From Sporothrix humicola (taxonomy: Eukaryota; Ascomycota; Sordariomycetes; Ophiostomatales; Ophiostomataceae), in contig WNYE01000122.1 in NCBI GenBank assembly GCA_021396245.1, positions 1 to 64,000 on the forward strand: a stretch of 64,000 nucleotides of DNA, written 5' to 3'. Every line of letters begins with the position of its first letter. Positions within the stretch are counted from its first letter, which is position 1. The position numbers and the translations under genes were made by a program. This document shows, piece by piece, positions 1 through 11,321 of the stretch. The notes under the pieces are model-generated. The model was not told the DNA's origin, did not search any database, and saw only the letters and a program-made list of their open reading frames with translations.

Positions 1-101
1 CGCCCGGTGTGCGGGTTGGCCGTGCAATTCGCCCCTTTATTTTTCTTCTCTGGCATGGTGGCCCCGGGTTACTTTGGGTGGCGCCCCGGGCCCGCCGGCT
101 G

Positions 102-141
<40 letters not shown>

Positions 142-1634
142 GGAATCAGTCAAAAGTCCCATCGTGAAGAATGGTGGATGAAATATTGACGGTATTTTTG
201 GAGGCAAGAAACAGCGGCAAGGTGCGCAAAACAAGACAACAGAACACTGAAGTCTGGGCAAAGTCCCTTGTTTCTTGTCGCTCTGCCGCCGTTTATTGTC
301 TTTAATGCTGACACATGAGGCTCCATACCAAGGAGGCAGGCTGGGATCTCCAAAACATGGCTGCCCCATTCACCTGTTTCGCCATATGGGACGAGTCTGG
401 ACGCAAGCATCGACGCTCGACGGCAGTCCCGACAACTGTTTGCCACTGAGCGGTCGACCCGACCGAAGAATGCAAAGCAAATACTAGCCTTTCACAAAAA
501 TACAGAAGGCACAAAATTCGACAACATCCCAAAATAACAGTGCCTGTCATGATGCCATGACAATGCCATGGGCAGGATTTGACGGCGTCATTCTATGGCA
601 TTGGACGCCCTGCCCAGCCCAAGACATGTCAAGACAGAGACCCTTCAGATGAACTGCAGGACAATGTCGTCTGTCATTTCAATCCTTTGAAGCCACCCGC
701 CCGTACCTGCATGAGGTGTGCCACCAAGACCAATCACGATCCCTCACCAGAACCTGCCCCTACCCACCAATCCTCCAAGACTGGAGGGAAATTCCACTGT
801 TCCTGATCCTACCCACTCTTGCTAGCTTTGTTATTTTGTGTTCCTGGCAGGAGGGCCACGATGCCCGGCGTGCTATGCGGTGTCCTCCACGCCATCTTGT
901 GCACTGCCAGATAGGGGTTGCTTTGTAGGAAGAGGAGGAAGGGGAGGAGCCAGAGGAAGAAGAGGAAGCTTGAACAGCTATGGAGAACAATATGGGGACA
1001 GTAAGGCACAGCATCAAATTGCTTGACTTACACGGCCTCAGTGTGAATGAAAGGAACCAGGAAAATTCTTCTATGGGGATTGTGGACTTTGGACTGAGGC
1101 CAGCCCAAGTGCAGGAAGGCAAGGGTCTACAAGCGCATGGAACGGTAGACTTGCCCAATTTGGGCATCGTGCCCCCTTTCACAACTCATCTTACACCAAG
1201 CCCACGCCCACGGAGAGCACACCGGCCCCCTTCAGTTTTGCCCACCACCACTTTGCCTTCCACTTGGTCCCCCCTTCCCCATAGACGCGCGTGGCTTGCT
1301 CTAGCTTGGAGCATTCCTCGAGCAATATATGGCTACGATGGTTCGCCGCTTGTCCTGCTTTGGATTTCCTTTCCTTCTTTTTTTCTTCTTTCTTTCTCTT
1401 CCTTTTCTCTCCATCGCCAATTGTTTCAACCAACCGACTCTGTTCGCCGAGTCGTTTTTGCATTCCTTCTGGTTTGCGTCCTTTCGTTTTGATCTTAGGA
1501 TCATAGTCACTCATTTTTTTCAATACTGCTTTTCTGTTTTCTAGCGGCCTCGTCCGTTCAGTAATTTGGCACTCCTTATCTTCGGATCACGACACTCATT
1601 TTTAATAAATAACAAAATCAAAATCAACATCAAA
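1..1634. other. Gene-free left edge and chitinase upstream region
   Basis: No convincing coding frame was found here. A T homopolymer of more than 30 bases lies at about 106-139. The last 300 bases are rich in C and T (for example 1375-1410), as expected for a fungal promoter and leader of a strongly expressed gene. The bases just before the chitinase ATG (CAAA) fit a good fungal start context. Confidence 0.6.
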
Positions 1635-4343
1635 ATGCCTTCTATCAAGAACACCCTCCTGGCTGCGGCCTCTGCCGCCACTGTCGCCGCCAAGTCCGCC
1701 CAGGTCAACGTCTACTACGGCCAGCAGGGCGGCAACAACCTGGCCGAGATCTGCTCGAGCGGCGTCGACTACGTTACCCTCGCCTTCATCAACGTCTCGC
1801 CCGAGAACGGCGGCAAGTCGGGCTACCCTGGTGACAACTTTGCCAACCACTGCTGGGCTGGCTACTACAAGGACTCGGTCCTGCTCGAGACGTGCCCGTC
1901 CATCACCTCCGGTTGGCAGACGTGCATCGACAACGGTGTCAAGGTCATCCTGTCCATTGGCGGTGTTTTCGGTACTGACTCCAACTACACCGTGTCGTCC
2001 GATGATGAGGCCACCAAGTTTGCCGATTTCCTGTGGGGCTCGTTCGGTCCTTACGACTCTACCTACGGCGGCCCGCGTCCTTTCGACCCCAGCGAGACGG
2101 AGCACTTCGCCGTCGATGGTTTCGATCTGGACATTGAGGAGAAGTTCACCAACCAGGCTCCCTGGGGCACACTTGTCTCGCGCCTCCGCTCCAACATGGC
2201 CAAGGTCAGCGGCGACTACCTGATCACCGCTGCTCCCCAGTGCCCCTTCTCGGACAGCCACTTCCAGATGACCGGCATTCTCGCCCAGTCCAAGTTCGAC
2301 TTCCTCAACATCCAGTTCTACAACAACCCTGTCTGCGACGGTCTTAACGGCGGCTTCAACTTCAACGCCTGGGTCACGCACCTGGCTGGCAGCTTGAACG
2401 CCAACACCCCGCTGTACATTGGTCTGCCCGCGAGCGCCGATGCTGCTGGCTCCGGTTACCTGACCCCCAAGCAGTTCGAGGCCCTGATTGTCCAGTACCG
2501 CGACAACGCCCACTTCGGTGGTATCATGTTGTGGGACGAGTACTTTGGCCTCGCCAACACTGTCTACACCACCCAGCAGGGCAAGACCAACTACGTTGGC
2601 CTCGCCGTTGAGCTTGCTAACCCCGCTGAGGTTGTCCCCTCGATCGTCTCGTCGTTCAGCATTGCCTCGTCCAGCTCTGTTGCTCCCTCGTCGGCTTCGT
2701 CGTCGGCCCCTGTCTCCAGCTCTGCCTCGAGCTCCGCCGCTTCGTCGTCTGCTTCGGCTTCCAGCTCGGTTGTCTCGTCGTCTGCCTCTGCTTCGGCCTC
2801 TGCTTCCAGCTCCGTCGCCTCGAGCTCCGCTGCTTCCAGCTCCGTCGCCTCGAGCTCCGCTGCTTCCAGCTCCGTCGCTTCGAGCTCTGCCGCCTCCAGC
2901 TCGGCTGCCTCGAGCTCTGCTGCTTCTAGCTCTGCCTCCGCTTCCGAGTCTGCTTCGGCTTCCGCCTCGGGCTCTTCGTCGGTTTCCGCCTCTGTCTCTG
3001 GCTCGGCTTCCAGCTCCGTTGTTGCCTCCAGCTCTGCTTCGGCCTCTTCCTCTGCTTCTGCCTCCGAGTCTGCCAGTGCCTCTGGCTCCAGCTCGGTCGC
3101 TCCCTCGAGCTCTGCTTCCGCTTCGGCCTCGGCTTCCGAGTCGGTTGGCGCCTCTGCCTCCGCTTCGTCGTCCGCCTCGGTCTCGTCGGTCCCTGCCTCG
3201 ATCTCCTCCTCTGCTTCTCTGCCCGCCTCGTCCAGCTCTGCTGTCTCGAGCGAGTCTTCTGAGTCCGAGTCGTGCTCCGAGGAGATCTCCAGCTCCATCT
3301 TCGAGAGCTCTTCGTCTGCTCCCGCCTCCAACTCTGCCTCTGTTTCTGCTTCTGCTTCTGGCTCCGCCAGCGCTTCCGCCTCTGCCAGCGCCTCTGCCTC
3401 TGCTTCGGGCTCTGCCTCCGGCTCTGCTTCTGCCTCGGCTTCTGCCAGTGCCTCTGCTTCGGGCTCTGCCTCTGCTTCGGGCTCTGCCTCCGCTTCTGGC
3501 TCTGCTTCGGGCTCTGCCTCTGCTTCGGGCTCTGCCTCCGCTTCTGGCTCTGCTTCCGCCTCTGCCAGCGCCTCGAACTCTGCTTCGGCCCAGCCCTCCA
3601 ACACTGGCTCGGCCTCCGTCAGCCCCTCGGCTTCGGTCTCGCCTTCTGTCTCTGCCTCTGCTTCGGCTTCGGCTTCGGACATTCTGACCACCAGCACTGT
3701 CCAGACCACCATCACCAGCACCATCCTGTCGTGCGCCCCGACCGTCACCAACTGCCCCGTCGGCAAGGTCACCACGGTCGTTGTTGATCTGTACACCACC
3801 GTGTGCCCCGTCACCGCTACCCAGAAGCCCCAGACCACCCCCGCCGGCAACGGCAACAACGGTGGCAACGGCGGCAACGGTGCCCCCATTGTCAGCACCA
3901 TCTACAGCACCAGCTACGAGACCGTCACCTCTTGCGCTCCTGAGGTCACCAACTGCCCCGCCCGCGTTAACACCCACACTTTCGCTGTTGGCACCACCAC
4001 CGTTTACGCCACCACCCCCGTCGTTGTTGGCAACGCTGCCAAGCCCACCACCACCCTGGTGTCGGTTCCCTTTGGCAACTCGACCCAGCCCACTGGCGGC
4101 TCGGGCTCGGGCTCGGGCTCGAACAACGGTTCGGGCTCTGGCTCCGGCAGCGGCTCTGGCTCCGGCTCTGGTTCGGGCTCCGGCTCGGGCTGCAACGGCG
4201 CCAACTGCCCCGGTTCGACTGGCACTGCCACTCGCGTGCCCACCTCGCCCAGCGGCTCCGTCGTCACTGCTGGCGCTGGCAAGGTCTCCGCCCAGATGGG
4301 TCTGGCTGCCTTCCTGGTCGCTGGTGTCATGATGATGCTGTAA
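1635..4343 (+). CDS. GPI-anchored class III (GH18) chitinase with long Ser/Ala-rich stalk
   Basis: This encodes an endochitinase of the fungal/plant class III GH18 type, which cleaves beta-1,4-GlcNAc chains in the cell wall. The 902-aa protein has a signal peptide (about residues 1-20), a GH18 domain (about 24-335) with the LSIGG strand at 106-110, and the catalytic signature DGFDLDIE at 161-168, with Glu168 as the proton donor. A very long Ser/Ala/Gly stalk follows (about 350-690), then two Thr/Cys-rich modules containing a CAPxVTNCP-type motif, a Gly-Ser repeat, and a C-terminal hydrophobic tail typical of a GPI signal. I chose ATG 1635 over an upstream in-frame start at 1566 because it is directly followed by the signal peptide and has an AAA context. 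There is no intron. Stop-codon-poor composition produces long false frames on the other strand. The GPI-anchored wall location is inferred from the tail. Confidence 0.95.
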   Translation: MPSIKNTLLAAASAATVAAKSAQVNVYYGQQGGNNLAEICSSGVDYVTLAFINVSPENGGKSGYPGDNFANHCWAGYYKDSVLLETCPSITSGWQTCIDNGVKVILSIGGVFGTDSNYTVSSDDEATKFADFLWGSFGPYDSTYGGPRPFDPSETEHFAVDGFDLDIEEKFTNQAPWGTLVSRLRSNMAKVSGDYLITAAPQCPFSDSHFQMTGILAQSKFDFLNIQFYNNPVCDGLNGGFNFNAWVTHLAGSLNANTPLYIGLPASADAAGSGYLTPKQFEALIVQYRDNAHFGGIMLWDEYFGLANTVYTTQQGKTNYVGLAVELANPAEVVPSIVSSFSIASSSSVAPSSASSSAPVSSSASSSAASSSASASSSVVSSSASASASASSSVASSSAASSSVASSSAASSSVASSSAASSSAASSSAASSSASASESASASASGSSSVSASVSGSASSSVVASSSASASSSASASESASASGSSSVAPSSSASASASASESVGASASASSSASVSSVPASISSSASLPASSSSAVSSESSESESCSEEISSSIFESSSSAPASNSASVSASASGSASASASASASASASGSASGSASASASASASASGSASASGSASASGSASGSASASGSASASGSASASASASNSASAQPSNTGSASVSPSASVSPSVSASASASASDILTTSTVQTTITSTILSCAPTVTNCPVGKVTTVVVDLYTTVCPVTATQKPQTTPAGNGNNGGNGGNGAPIVSTIYSTSYETVTSCAPEVTNCPARVNTHTFAVGTTTVYATTPVVVGNAAKPTTTLVSVPFGNSTQPTGGSGSGSGSNNGSGSGSGSGSGSGSGSGSGSGCNGANCPGSTGTATRVPTSPSGSVVTAGAGKVSAQMGLAAFLVAGVMMML
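2801..2890 (+). repeat. Three tandem 30-bp units in chitinase stalk
   Basis: Three copies of a 30-base unit (2801-2830, 2831-2860, 2861-2890) encode a ten-residue Ala/Ser/Val unit. The first two copies are identical and the third differs at a few third positions, so this part of the stalk probably expands by slippage or unequal crossing-over. Shorter Ser-Ala-Ser-Gly periodicities continue to about 3670. Confidence 0.9.
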
Positions 4344-5243
4344 GCTGTAAGCGAGCGTATCAATTTTTGGTGTGTGTATTTCAGTCCTGTTCATAATGTA
4401 ATCTGAACAGGGTTCAACACTGCTACTGGGTTTCGATTTTTCCTTTGTTTGGTCTTGGCTTCTTATATTTTTCAAAGGTGGATTCATCAAAGCAATTGCA
4501 TTACTATCTTTTTTATTTTCTTTCGATTCTTCAATTATACCTTTTAAACAAAAACTTTTTTTGGACTCCTCCAATTGGACGCAGCGCCCTTTCACATATG
4601 TCTTGTTTGCTCACTCTTTCTGTTTGCTGCTTCGGACTTTGTACTTGATTTCTTGTTTATAGACTTTGGATACTGGTGTAGCTTTCTTAACACACGGTCT
4701 TGTACGATATTGTCAGTTTCACTTTCACGAGAACAAGGACGACTATCACCATCATTTTTTTTCCTTTAAGAGCTCTATCTCAATCAAAGGCAGCACAAAG
4801 TACTAGGCGCAAGCGAAGGTGTTTGCTCTCGCGGCACACAATGAAAGGAACGCCGCGTGCCGATTCTAGGACCCAAATCATTCTTCTCCTTGCGCTTTTG
4901 GTGTTTTGTTTGTTTTTGTCTCTACTTACTATCATGTTTCGGTGATGCGATCTCTAACCTTAGCTAGTATTCTGGGCTATGTGAGATAGTTGCGAGTTGG
5001 CGCCAGATAGTTGAAACCACGAATCAACACTGGTGATGAAAAATCATAGCGTCATGGACAAGCTATTTTCTTCTAATAGCAAACTAGTACGTGGTAAGTC
5101 AGCCACCATTCAAACCCATCATCCGCGCAAGTCGAGTCATATTAGGCCTTCCATTTTTTTGTCCATCATGTATCATCCAGCCATCCACCCAGCTTGGAAA
5201 ACATCAAACAGTTCTCGATACCATCGACTTCATCACCGCAACG
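4344..5243. other. Intergenic region between chitinase and unknown gene
   Basis: This holds the 3' region of the chitinase gene and the promoter of the next gene. It is AT-richer than the flanking coding DNA. I see no coding frame, RNA gene or repeat. Confidence 0.55.
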
Positions 5244-6416
5244 ATGGACTCCTCGAGAGAGCCAAGTCGTTCACCCCCCAGGTCGACGATCAGCACGACG
5301 GCCTGCAATACTCCGGCGTCCGGCGAGCCCGAAATCGACATCAAGCAGATCACGGAGCAAGCGCAAAATACGGATATTACGGAAAGCTCGGAAAGCTCGG
5401 AAATCATCGACGTCGTCAACAACAACAACAACGGTGCTGGCATCATGCATCGACTCCGCTCTCTGCTCTTCTTCTGGCAGCCGTCCGAAGGCTATGACGC
5501 CCGCAGCGCGTGGTACAAAAAGGCAGAACAAGACACAAAGACGAATTTTGTGCCCCTCGCACGACAAATAATTCAAGCGTGCTCCAAAGCCGCACGCGAC
5601 TGCGAGACCGAGGCGGCCCTTTTCGCATCGTCGACCGCGTATTTCCCCTACGCCGTAAAACACCTACTCCCGCCCGACCCGGACCACCTGCCGCCGTCCT
5701 ACAAAGCCTACAAGGCGGAGCGCTTCCACGGGATGATTACGGTGGCGCAGACTGCCGGCCCGGCCGGCAAAACCGCTGCAGCTGCTGCGAAACTCGTTGT
5801 GGAAATGGCACGGCTTATTTTGAACCGGGCCATCAAATCGGGGCTTCTCGGCGAGGCCGTTGCTACGGATCTGCAACCTACCGGCACCGACATTACACAA
5901 GAATGCTTCATCAAGACTTACCAGGACCTGGACGCTGCTCTTCAAGCACTGGCAGCGCCACCCGCCGACTCGTGGCATATTCCATCCATCCAAAAACGGA
6001 CGTATTCCGAGCTTCGGGAACACCTGCAACAGGTCAGGAATCACTTTTCCCACAGAAAAAACGACGCGGTCTCTGTGTGGAACGCTCTCCTCGACACGCC
6101 TCCAGGCGACTGGTGGCACGACGAGCACGAACGGCAAAAGAGCCCGACGGCGTCCACAAACATGGTGTCGCGGGTCAACAACTTGATCCAGCAAACGATC
6201 TGGTGCGTGGAGGCCGCTCTCGAGGCACAGTACAACTCAGGATATGTACAGTACTTCACTGCCAAGCAGATTACCAAGGAGCTGAAATCGCTGGAACCCG
6301 CGTGTACAATGATTCCGGAAGAGTTGGATCTCTTAACGCCTTCTAGATCGGATCTTTGTCGTACTAAAATCGATGCAAAGGAACTAAGGTACATCGCCGA
6401 CAACTATGGACAATAG
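5244..6416 (+). CDS. Unrecognised 390-aa protein (family member A)
   Basis: I do not recognise the family. A Ser/Pro/Asn-rich N-terminus (about 1-75) precedes a mostly helical, Ala/Leu-rich body (about 80-360) with no signal peptide, membrane segment or catalytic motif that I can see. ATG 5244 was chosen because the open frame upstream (to 5091) is low-complexity and contains no better start; there is no intron. The C-terminal half resembles the product of the minus-strand gene at 25593-26303: both share SGLLGE, then QDLDAA, then a W-x-I-P step at similar spacing, followed by a long helical region. The two therefore look like divergent paralogues about 20 kb apart. Function is unknown. Confidence 0.75.
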   Translation: MDSSREPSRSPPRSTISTTACNTPASGEPEIDIKQITEQAQNTDITESSESSEIIDVVNNNNNGAGIMHRLRSLLFFWQPSEGYDARSAWYKKAEQDTKTNFVPLARQIIQACSKAARDCETEAALFASSTAYFPYAVKHLLPPDPDHLPPSYKAYKAERFHGMITVAQTAGPAGKTAAAAAKLVVEMARLILNRAIKSGLLGEAVATDLQPTGTDITQECFIKTYQDLDAALQALAAPPADSWHIPSIQKRTYSELREHLQQVRNHFSHRKNDAVSVWNALLDTPPGDWWHDEHERQKSPTASTNMVSRVNNLIQQTIWCVEAALEAQYNSGYVQYFTAKQITKELKSLEPACTMIPEELDLLTPSRSDLCRTKIDAKELRYIADNYGQ

Positions 6417-9400
6417 TCAAGATGATATGATATTTTTTGGTACCCTGGTTTTTTTCTTTTTGTTTACGAGTTATATATACCCAGTCCTGTTTTTGTTGCC
6501 TACATAGCATATTGGTAGTAAAAACAGCGTTTTGCTTTGCTCCTTTTTCCGCTTTTTAAGTCAGAGACTCACATGATCCGCAATCCGAAAGCACAAAGTA
6601 GTGTTGCCTTGACAGGGGCCGATGGATGCGGGCTGCGGCCGTGTAACACCATTGGTTGGTTTAGAGAAAAGAAAAAAAAAATCACATAATAAGAGGAAGA
6701 CTGCAAGGATGTATGTGGTGCTGTCTTCTTCATCTTATGTTATCACTTCTCTTTATCACAATTCTATGTTATTATCTGTTTTTTTTTTCTGTTTTTTTCT
6801 TGTCATTCTTTATTTCGTCAATGTTCACAAACTCTGCATATTCTAATTTTCATTTAATCATTTATTGCCTCACAATACAACTTATTCATATTACACCTCA
6901 CTTGTCCGCAAGTTCATCGTGGCCTAAAAAAATACTCCTAACGAGATTTGGTAGGACAGACTTCAGCTCATACGCTATATTCACGATATGTCACGTGAGT
7001 GAATGGAGCTCACTTGCCCCATATTGACACTCTGTAAAACTGAAGACATGCCAGGCTAATTGTCGTATGGTGGTGATGAGATGGACGTTGAGATGAGGTT
7101 GAAGTTGAAATGGTTCGTGAGATGGGTTGGGTGAGGTTAAAAAAGCGGGGACCCTGATTGGTGGGCAAGAGCTCTGGGTACAAGCACAATGTACCGGTAC
7201 CTGCCCAATTGCTCTTTCTCTCTCTGAGAACCCGCGCTAGCACCCTTTTGGGAAATGTGGATCTGGGTGTGCCCCTAACAATATGAATCATTTCGCATCA
7301 CTCTGCATCAACACCACATCATGAGCGCCGAGAGGCCAGTCGAAGCACGAAACGCTGCAAGTGCCATGGAAAACGCAGCTCTTTTTCCTGTTGCCGTTAC
7401 TGTGGGTTTTTGGAAGGAATCCAAGTGCATATTTGACTTTTTATCCTTTTATTTTGGCGCACTGGCGCCGTAGGGCAACACAAGCAACACAGAGCGAGGT
7501 GAGAGGATCGACAAAGGGCGACAACGAACAATGGCGAGCAAGTCGAAAAAGGAGGGCATAATTGACGGGAAATATCAGAAAATGTGGGAAAGGGGAGATA
7601 TTTGCGCCAATTGACATCGTTTGGGACGAGCGAATGGAGCGGCCGACATGCGCCCGTTGAGGCTATTCGATTGATGAGGCAGGACAAGCAACAAAAAGGC
7701 TTCGTGTCAAAGAAAAAAAGTCAGGCGTTGCGCTTGGCTGGCTGCCAAGGATTGTGTTCGATCATGATTGACCTCGACAATCTCATTTTTGTCTCCGAAG
7801 GGGAGGTCTGTCTGCGTGGAAGGATTGACACTTGCCAACATTTCGAGAAAGAGTTTGTAGGATCCTGGGCCTTGTCGCCTGGCATCATCTGGTGGCCCGT
7901 TTTGTTGCGTTCAAACTCTGATGGCTGTCGTTCTCGACATTTTTTCCCCTGGCGATTCCCCATTGAGAAGGGTATCAAAAATAGGCCAGACTGATGTATG
8001 TCAGCAGTAGAAGAAGCAGGATTTGATGTGAACCGGGCTTGGGAAGGGATGGGGATATCGGCGGAACGTGACATGAGCCACGATGTTGTATGGATCGATG
8101 TTGCTTTTAGAAGTAGAAGGGTGACTTCCTCGGGGACGATTGACAGTCCGGTTTTCGAATGATATGTGTGGGTAGCAGGCGTCATACGATAGACGACAGG
8201 ATAATGAGGCTGTGAAGGATCACATCGAGTGTAGCCAATGTGCTCGCGTTTAACGAGATAGATATAAGGTCTGGTCATCTCACCCGGGCTTATTATCTGT
8301 CAATTTGGCTTTGAGAATGTCGATATGGTGGGTGAGAAGAACAAAACGAAGGTAAGAAACTCTACATCTCCCTCTTCTGGCGGCAAGATTCCATATAGAG
8401 TTGTATATAGTCCAGCCGTCCCCATTCTTAGAGCAACCGCACAGCAATACAAAACAGCGCTCACTCACCACTCATCATCAATCATCTAATATCGACCGGA
8501 AAGTGTCTCCGAGGCACAAGGCAAGTACGTCTTCCTGCCCAATTTACTGGCACCAGAATGTATTGCCGTGATGCAAACCGGCATGGTATGGCTACGACGA
8601 GATATTGATCTCGCGATGCAGAGATGAGGGGCCCAGTGTGAGGAGTTGGGTACCAAACGGGGCAGAATGCAGGAAAAGAAGGGGAGGAACATGACAGAAT
8701 AAATGATTGATGTGACAAAAGTCAAAAAGACAAAATACAAACAGGAAGGTGCATGAAGGTGGACATTGAGGCCGATATATCAACGACTGTAGCAGATGAT
8801 GAGATATGAATCATTCTTCATCAGCCCCCTCTTGCACATCACCACGCCAAAACATGCCAAGCCTTGTCTGATATACAGCCAAACTGCACCAAAAGGCTGC
8901 ATCGAAGCACGCGAGAGTCTTGGAGTGAACTCATATCTGGTCATTTGTATCGTGCTCAATGTGCTTTTTGTGTGCATTTGTGCCGTTTATTGCTTTCCCC
9001 CTCTTTTGGAATATCTGTCCCACGAGATCTGCCCAGAAGGGGAGAGGGGAGGATGAGGACACAGAATTTGTATATAAAGAAGACGAGGACGGCATCCAAG
9101 GCGATCTCCCGTTTTCCTCTTTTCTTCTCATGATCTCTTCTTCTCGTCTTTTTTCGTCTTTGTATTTCATCCTGCCCTTATTCTTTTATTTTGTCATCCT
9201 TATCGCGATGTTCACCACTCTTTGATATATATGTCTTCGGACATGGCGATATAGTAAGGTAAGAACTTGATTCTCCTTGTCCTGCACTTTCCCAGAATGC
9301 ACCATACAAACTATTGCACGCCCGCCTCCTGCATGAAGAAACAACCTTCGTTCCCTATGTTGAGAACTAAAACACTCGTCCGCAACACTCCACGCGAGAC

Positions 9401-10033
9401 GGGGATCTGACGGAGTCGGATGTTGACGGAGAGGAGGGACGCATTCATCGAGACGATAGATGTTGACAGACGAGGAAAGAAAAGAGCCATTATGTCCCCG
9501 GGGAAAGGAACATCCCGTTCTGAACGGTGTCGGTTCTGTCGCTCTTTTCTTTTAACGTCTGTCTATATCTCTTGTTGATATGGGTGCATCTCCCCTCTCT
9601 GAACACATCTTTCTTCTCTCCCCGACTCGCGTGGTTGTGGGCAGTGTCCATGAAAGCAACCATATTATAAATTATATGTCACCTAAGAGCCGACATCGTC
9701 TGAGCAATATTATACAAAGTCACCTTTTTGTCACAGAAAACTTGTCTTTGGGCGTGCAATAGGTTTTGATTCTTCAAGAACTGCAAATGGTCAAACATAA
9801 AGAGCAAAACTCGCTAACTTGACAATACAAAGGAAATAAAAAAAGGGAAAGAGAAAAGAGAAGAAGAAAAGAAGAGAGAAGAAGAGTAGAGTAGAAACAG
9901 ATAGAAAAAGAAAAAGAATAAAAGAAGCAATACCTCCTTTTTCCTCCCTTTGTGACTTTTCAACAAAAAAAAAAAAAGAAACTATTCTATCGTATCTGTA
10001 GTACACTACTTACTCCTACCAAACTACTTCCAT
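6417..10033. other. 3.6-kb gene-free stretch between convergent genes
   Basis: Frames of up to 185 codons occur but have no domain, signal peptide or consistent codon bias, and I do not support any of them. The stretch is AT-richer than its neighbours and contains many purine or pyrimidine runs. One TCACGTGA palindrome is at 6991-6998. No terminal repeats or transposase remnant were seen. Confidence 0.55.
9829..9930. repeat. Purine-rich (GA) low-complexity tract
   Basis: About 100 bases consist almost only of A and G on the plus strand, about 100 bases beyond the stop codon of the bZIP gene. In that gene's mRNA it would be a CU-rich 3' UTR segment. No function can be assigned. Confidence 0.7.
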
Positions 10034-11321
10034 TCACTTCCTCTTCCTCCGCTTGCTACCGGTGTCGTCGTCGCGTTCACGGTCGCGGCTCTGCACAAGA
10101 AGCATCTCGCGCAGCGCGGCCGTCTCCGCCTCCTGCCGGGCCAGCTGGATGCGCAGGGCATCGCGCTCGCCTGTCAGCTGGCCGACTTCGACTTCTAGCT
10201 CCGAGATGCGGTCCAGCTTCTTCTGGCGGTACTTGCGCGCCGCCAGGCTGTTGCGCTGTCGCTTGAGCAGGATGTCATCGTCGTCGGCGGGCGCGTCGTC
10301 GGGCGACACGGCCTTTTTGACGCGGGCACCGCCAGCGCCCGACTTTTTGTGAACGTCAGCGGTGGCGCTCATTGTCAGGCCGGGAACTTTTGGTGTAGCC
10401 GAGGGGGGTGCCGTTGCCGACGAAGTCGAGACGGACGGCGCCATGGGCACAGCCTGGGGCATAGCACTGGCACCGCCGACGTCGACGTTCGGCAAGTTGG
10501 AAAGGTCGAGGAAAGAGAGGAATTGCAGGTTGTCTCCAGTCGCAGCGACATTGTGATTGACATTGCTCGCAGTCGTGTTTGTGTTGTCCGGCGCCGGCGA
10601 CGTCTCCGACGAGTAGGCCGGGGACAGAGACAGCGGCGGCGTGCGCGACTGGGTGGCCGTCGAGGTGGCCAGGGTCGCGCCGACCGATGACGACGGCGAG
10701 TGGTGGTGCGAGGCCAGACCCATGGTGTCCGGGAACATGATGGGATCCGCAGACGACATGGTCATGAAGGACGACCAGTCAATGTCAAAGGGAGGAGGTG
10801 GCTGTGGCTGTGACAAAGAAGAGGAACAGCTCTGGTCGAGCAGAGGCGTCGAGAGAGATGAGAGAAGAGAGGCCGGGGTGGTCGACGGCGCAGTAGTCGG
10901 CGGAGTGTCCGCAAACGAGACGGCGGCAGTCGAGGGAGCCGGCGAGAAGAGGGGCCAATTGAAGTCGGCCGGAGAGGGAGCGGATGAGAGGGTGGCTGAA
11001 AGAGATGAAGAAATAGGAATGTGGGAAGAAGAAACAGTAATAGAGGAAGAACAATCAGGCGCAAAAACAAATGCAGGTGAAGAATCAAAACGGATGCCGC
11101 CTCCGCTTTCGTGCTCCGCCCAGGTAAGGAACAGATCACCAACGCCGGCGCCGTTACTGCCGGGCTGCTGGAGATCTGTGGATGCTTGTCGGTGGTTGTC
11201 GCACTGCCGCCCGTCTTGACAACTAAGACATGTTGTGGGCGACAGCTGCCTGCTGGGGCTGGAAGAAGTGGAAAGTCGAGGCCTGACTACACGCTGCTGC
11301 GGATGATGCGCCGGACCCCAT
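10034..11321 (-). CDS. bZIP transcription factor, GCN4/CPC-1-like; 5' structure unresolved
   Basis: The C-terminus carries a basic region (KRQRNSLAARKYRQKKLDR) followed by a leucine zipper with repeated Leu/Ile/Val heptads, the form seen in GCN4-like fungal bZIP proteins. A Ser/Thr/Pro-rich N-terminal part with acidic-hydrophobic patches (FDIDWSSF, LSFLDLSNL) is a likely activation region. The 5' end is uncertain. The main frame is open without interruption up to the stop at 11333-11335 and looks coding to about 11230, but its first in-frame ATG is at 10765, giving 243 aa. The first ATG of the likely leader, at 11321, opens a 32-codon frame in another register that ends at 11223. Either this is a uORF, as in the GCN4/cpc-1 leaders, or exon 1 is joined by an intron I could not place, or there is a one-base sequence error. 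The extent given is the locus; the minimal certain CDS is 10034-10765. Confidence 0.8.

Noticed and set aside
106..139. Poly-T tract as possible retroelement tail
   Set aside because: No reverse-transcriptase remnant or target-site duplication nearby; a simple homopolymer.
2591..3901. Glu/Ala-rich 436-codon antisense frame
   Set aside because: Direct complement of the Ser/Ala repeat; no independent coding evidence.
1602..4595. Open frame of 997 codons antisense to the chitinase
   Set aside because: Arg/Gly/Ala low-complexity shadow of the Ser/Ala-coding repeats; the sense strand has a signal peptide and catalytic motif.
7584..7994. 136-codon frame in the 3.6-kb spacer
   Set aside because: No domain, no biased codon use, no start context; chance frame.
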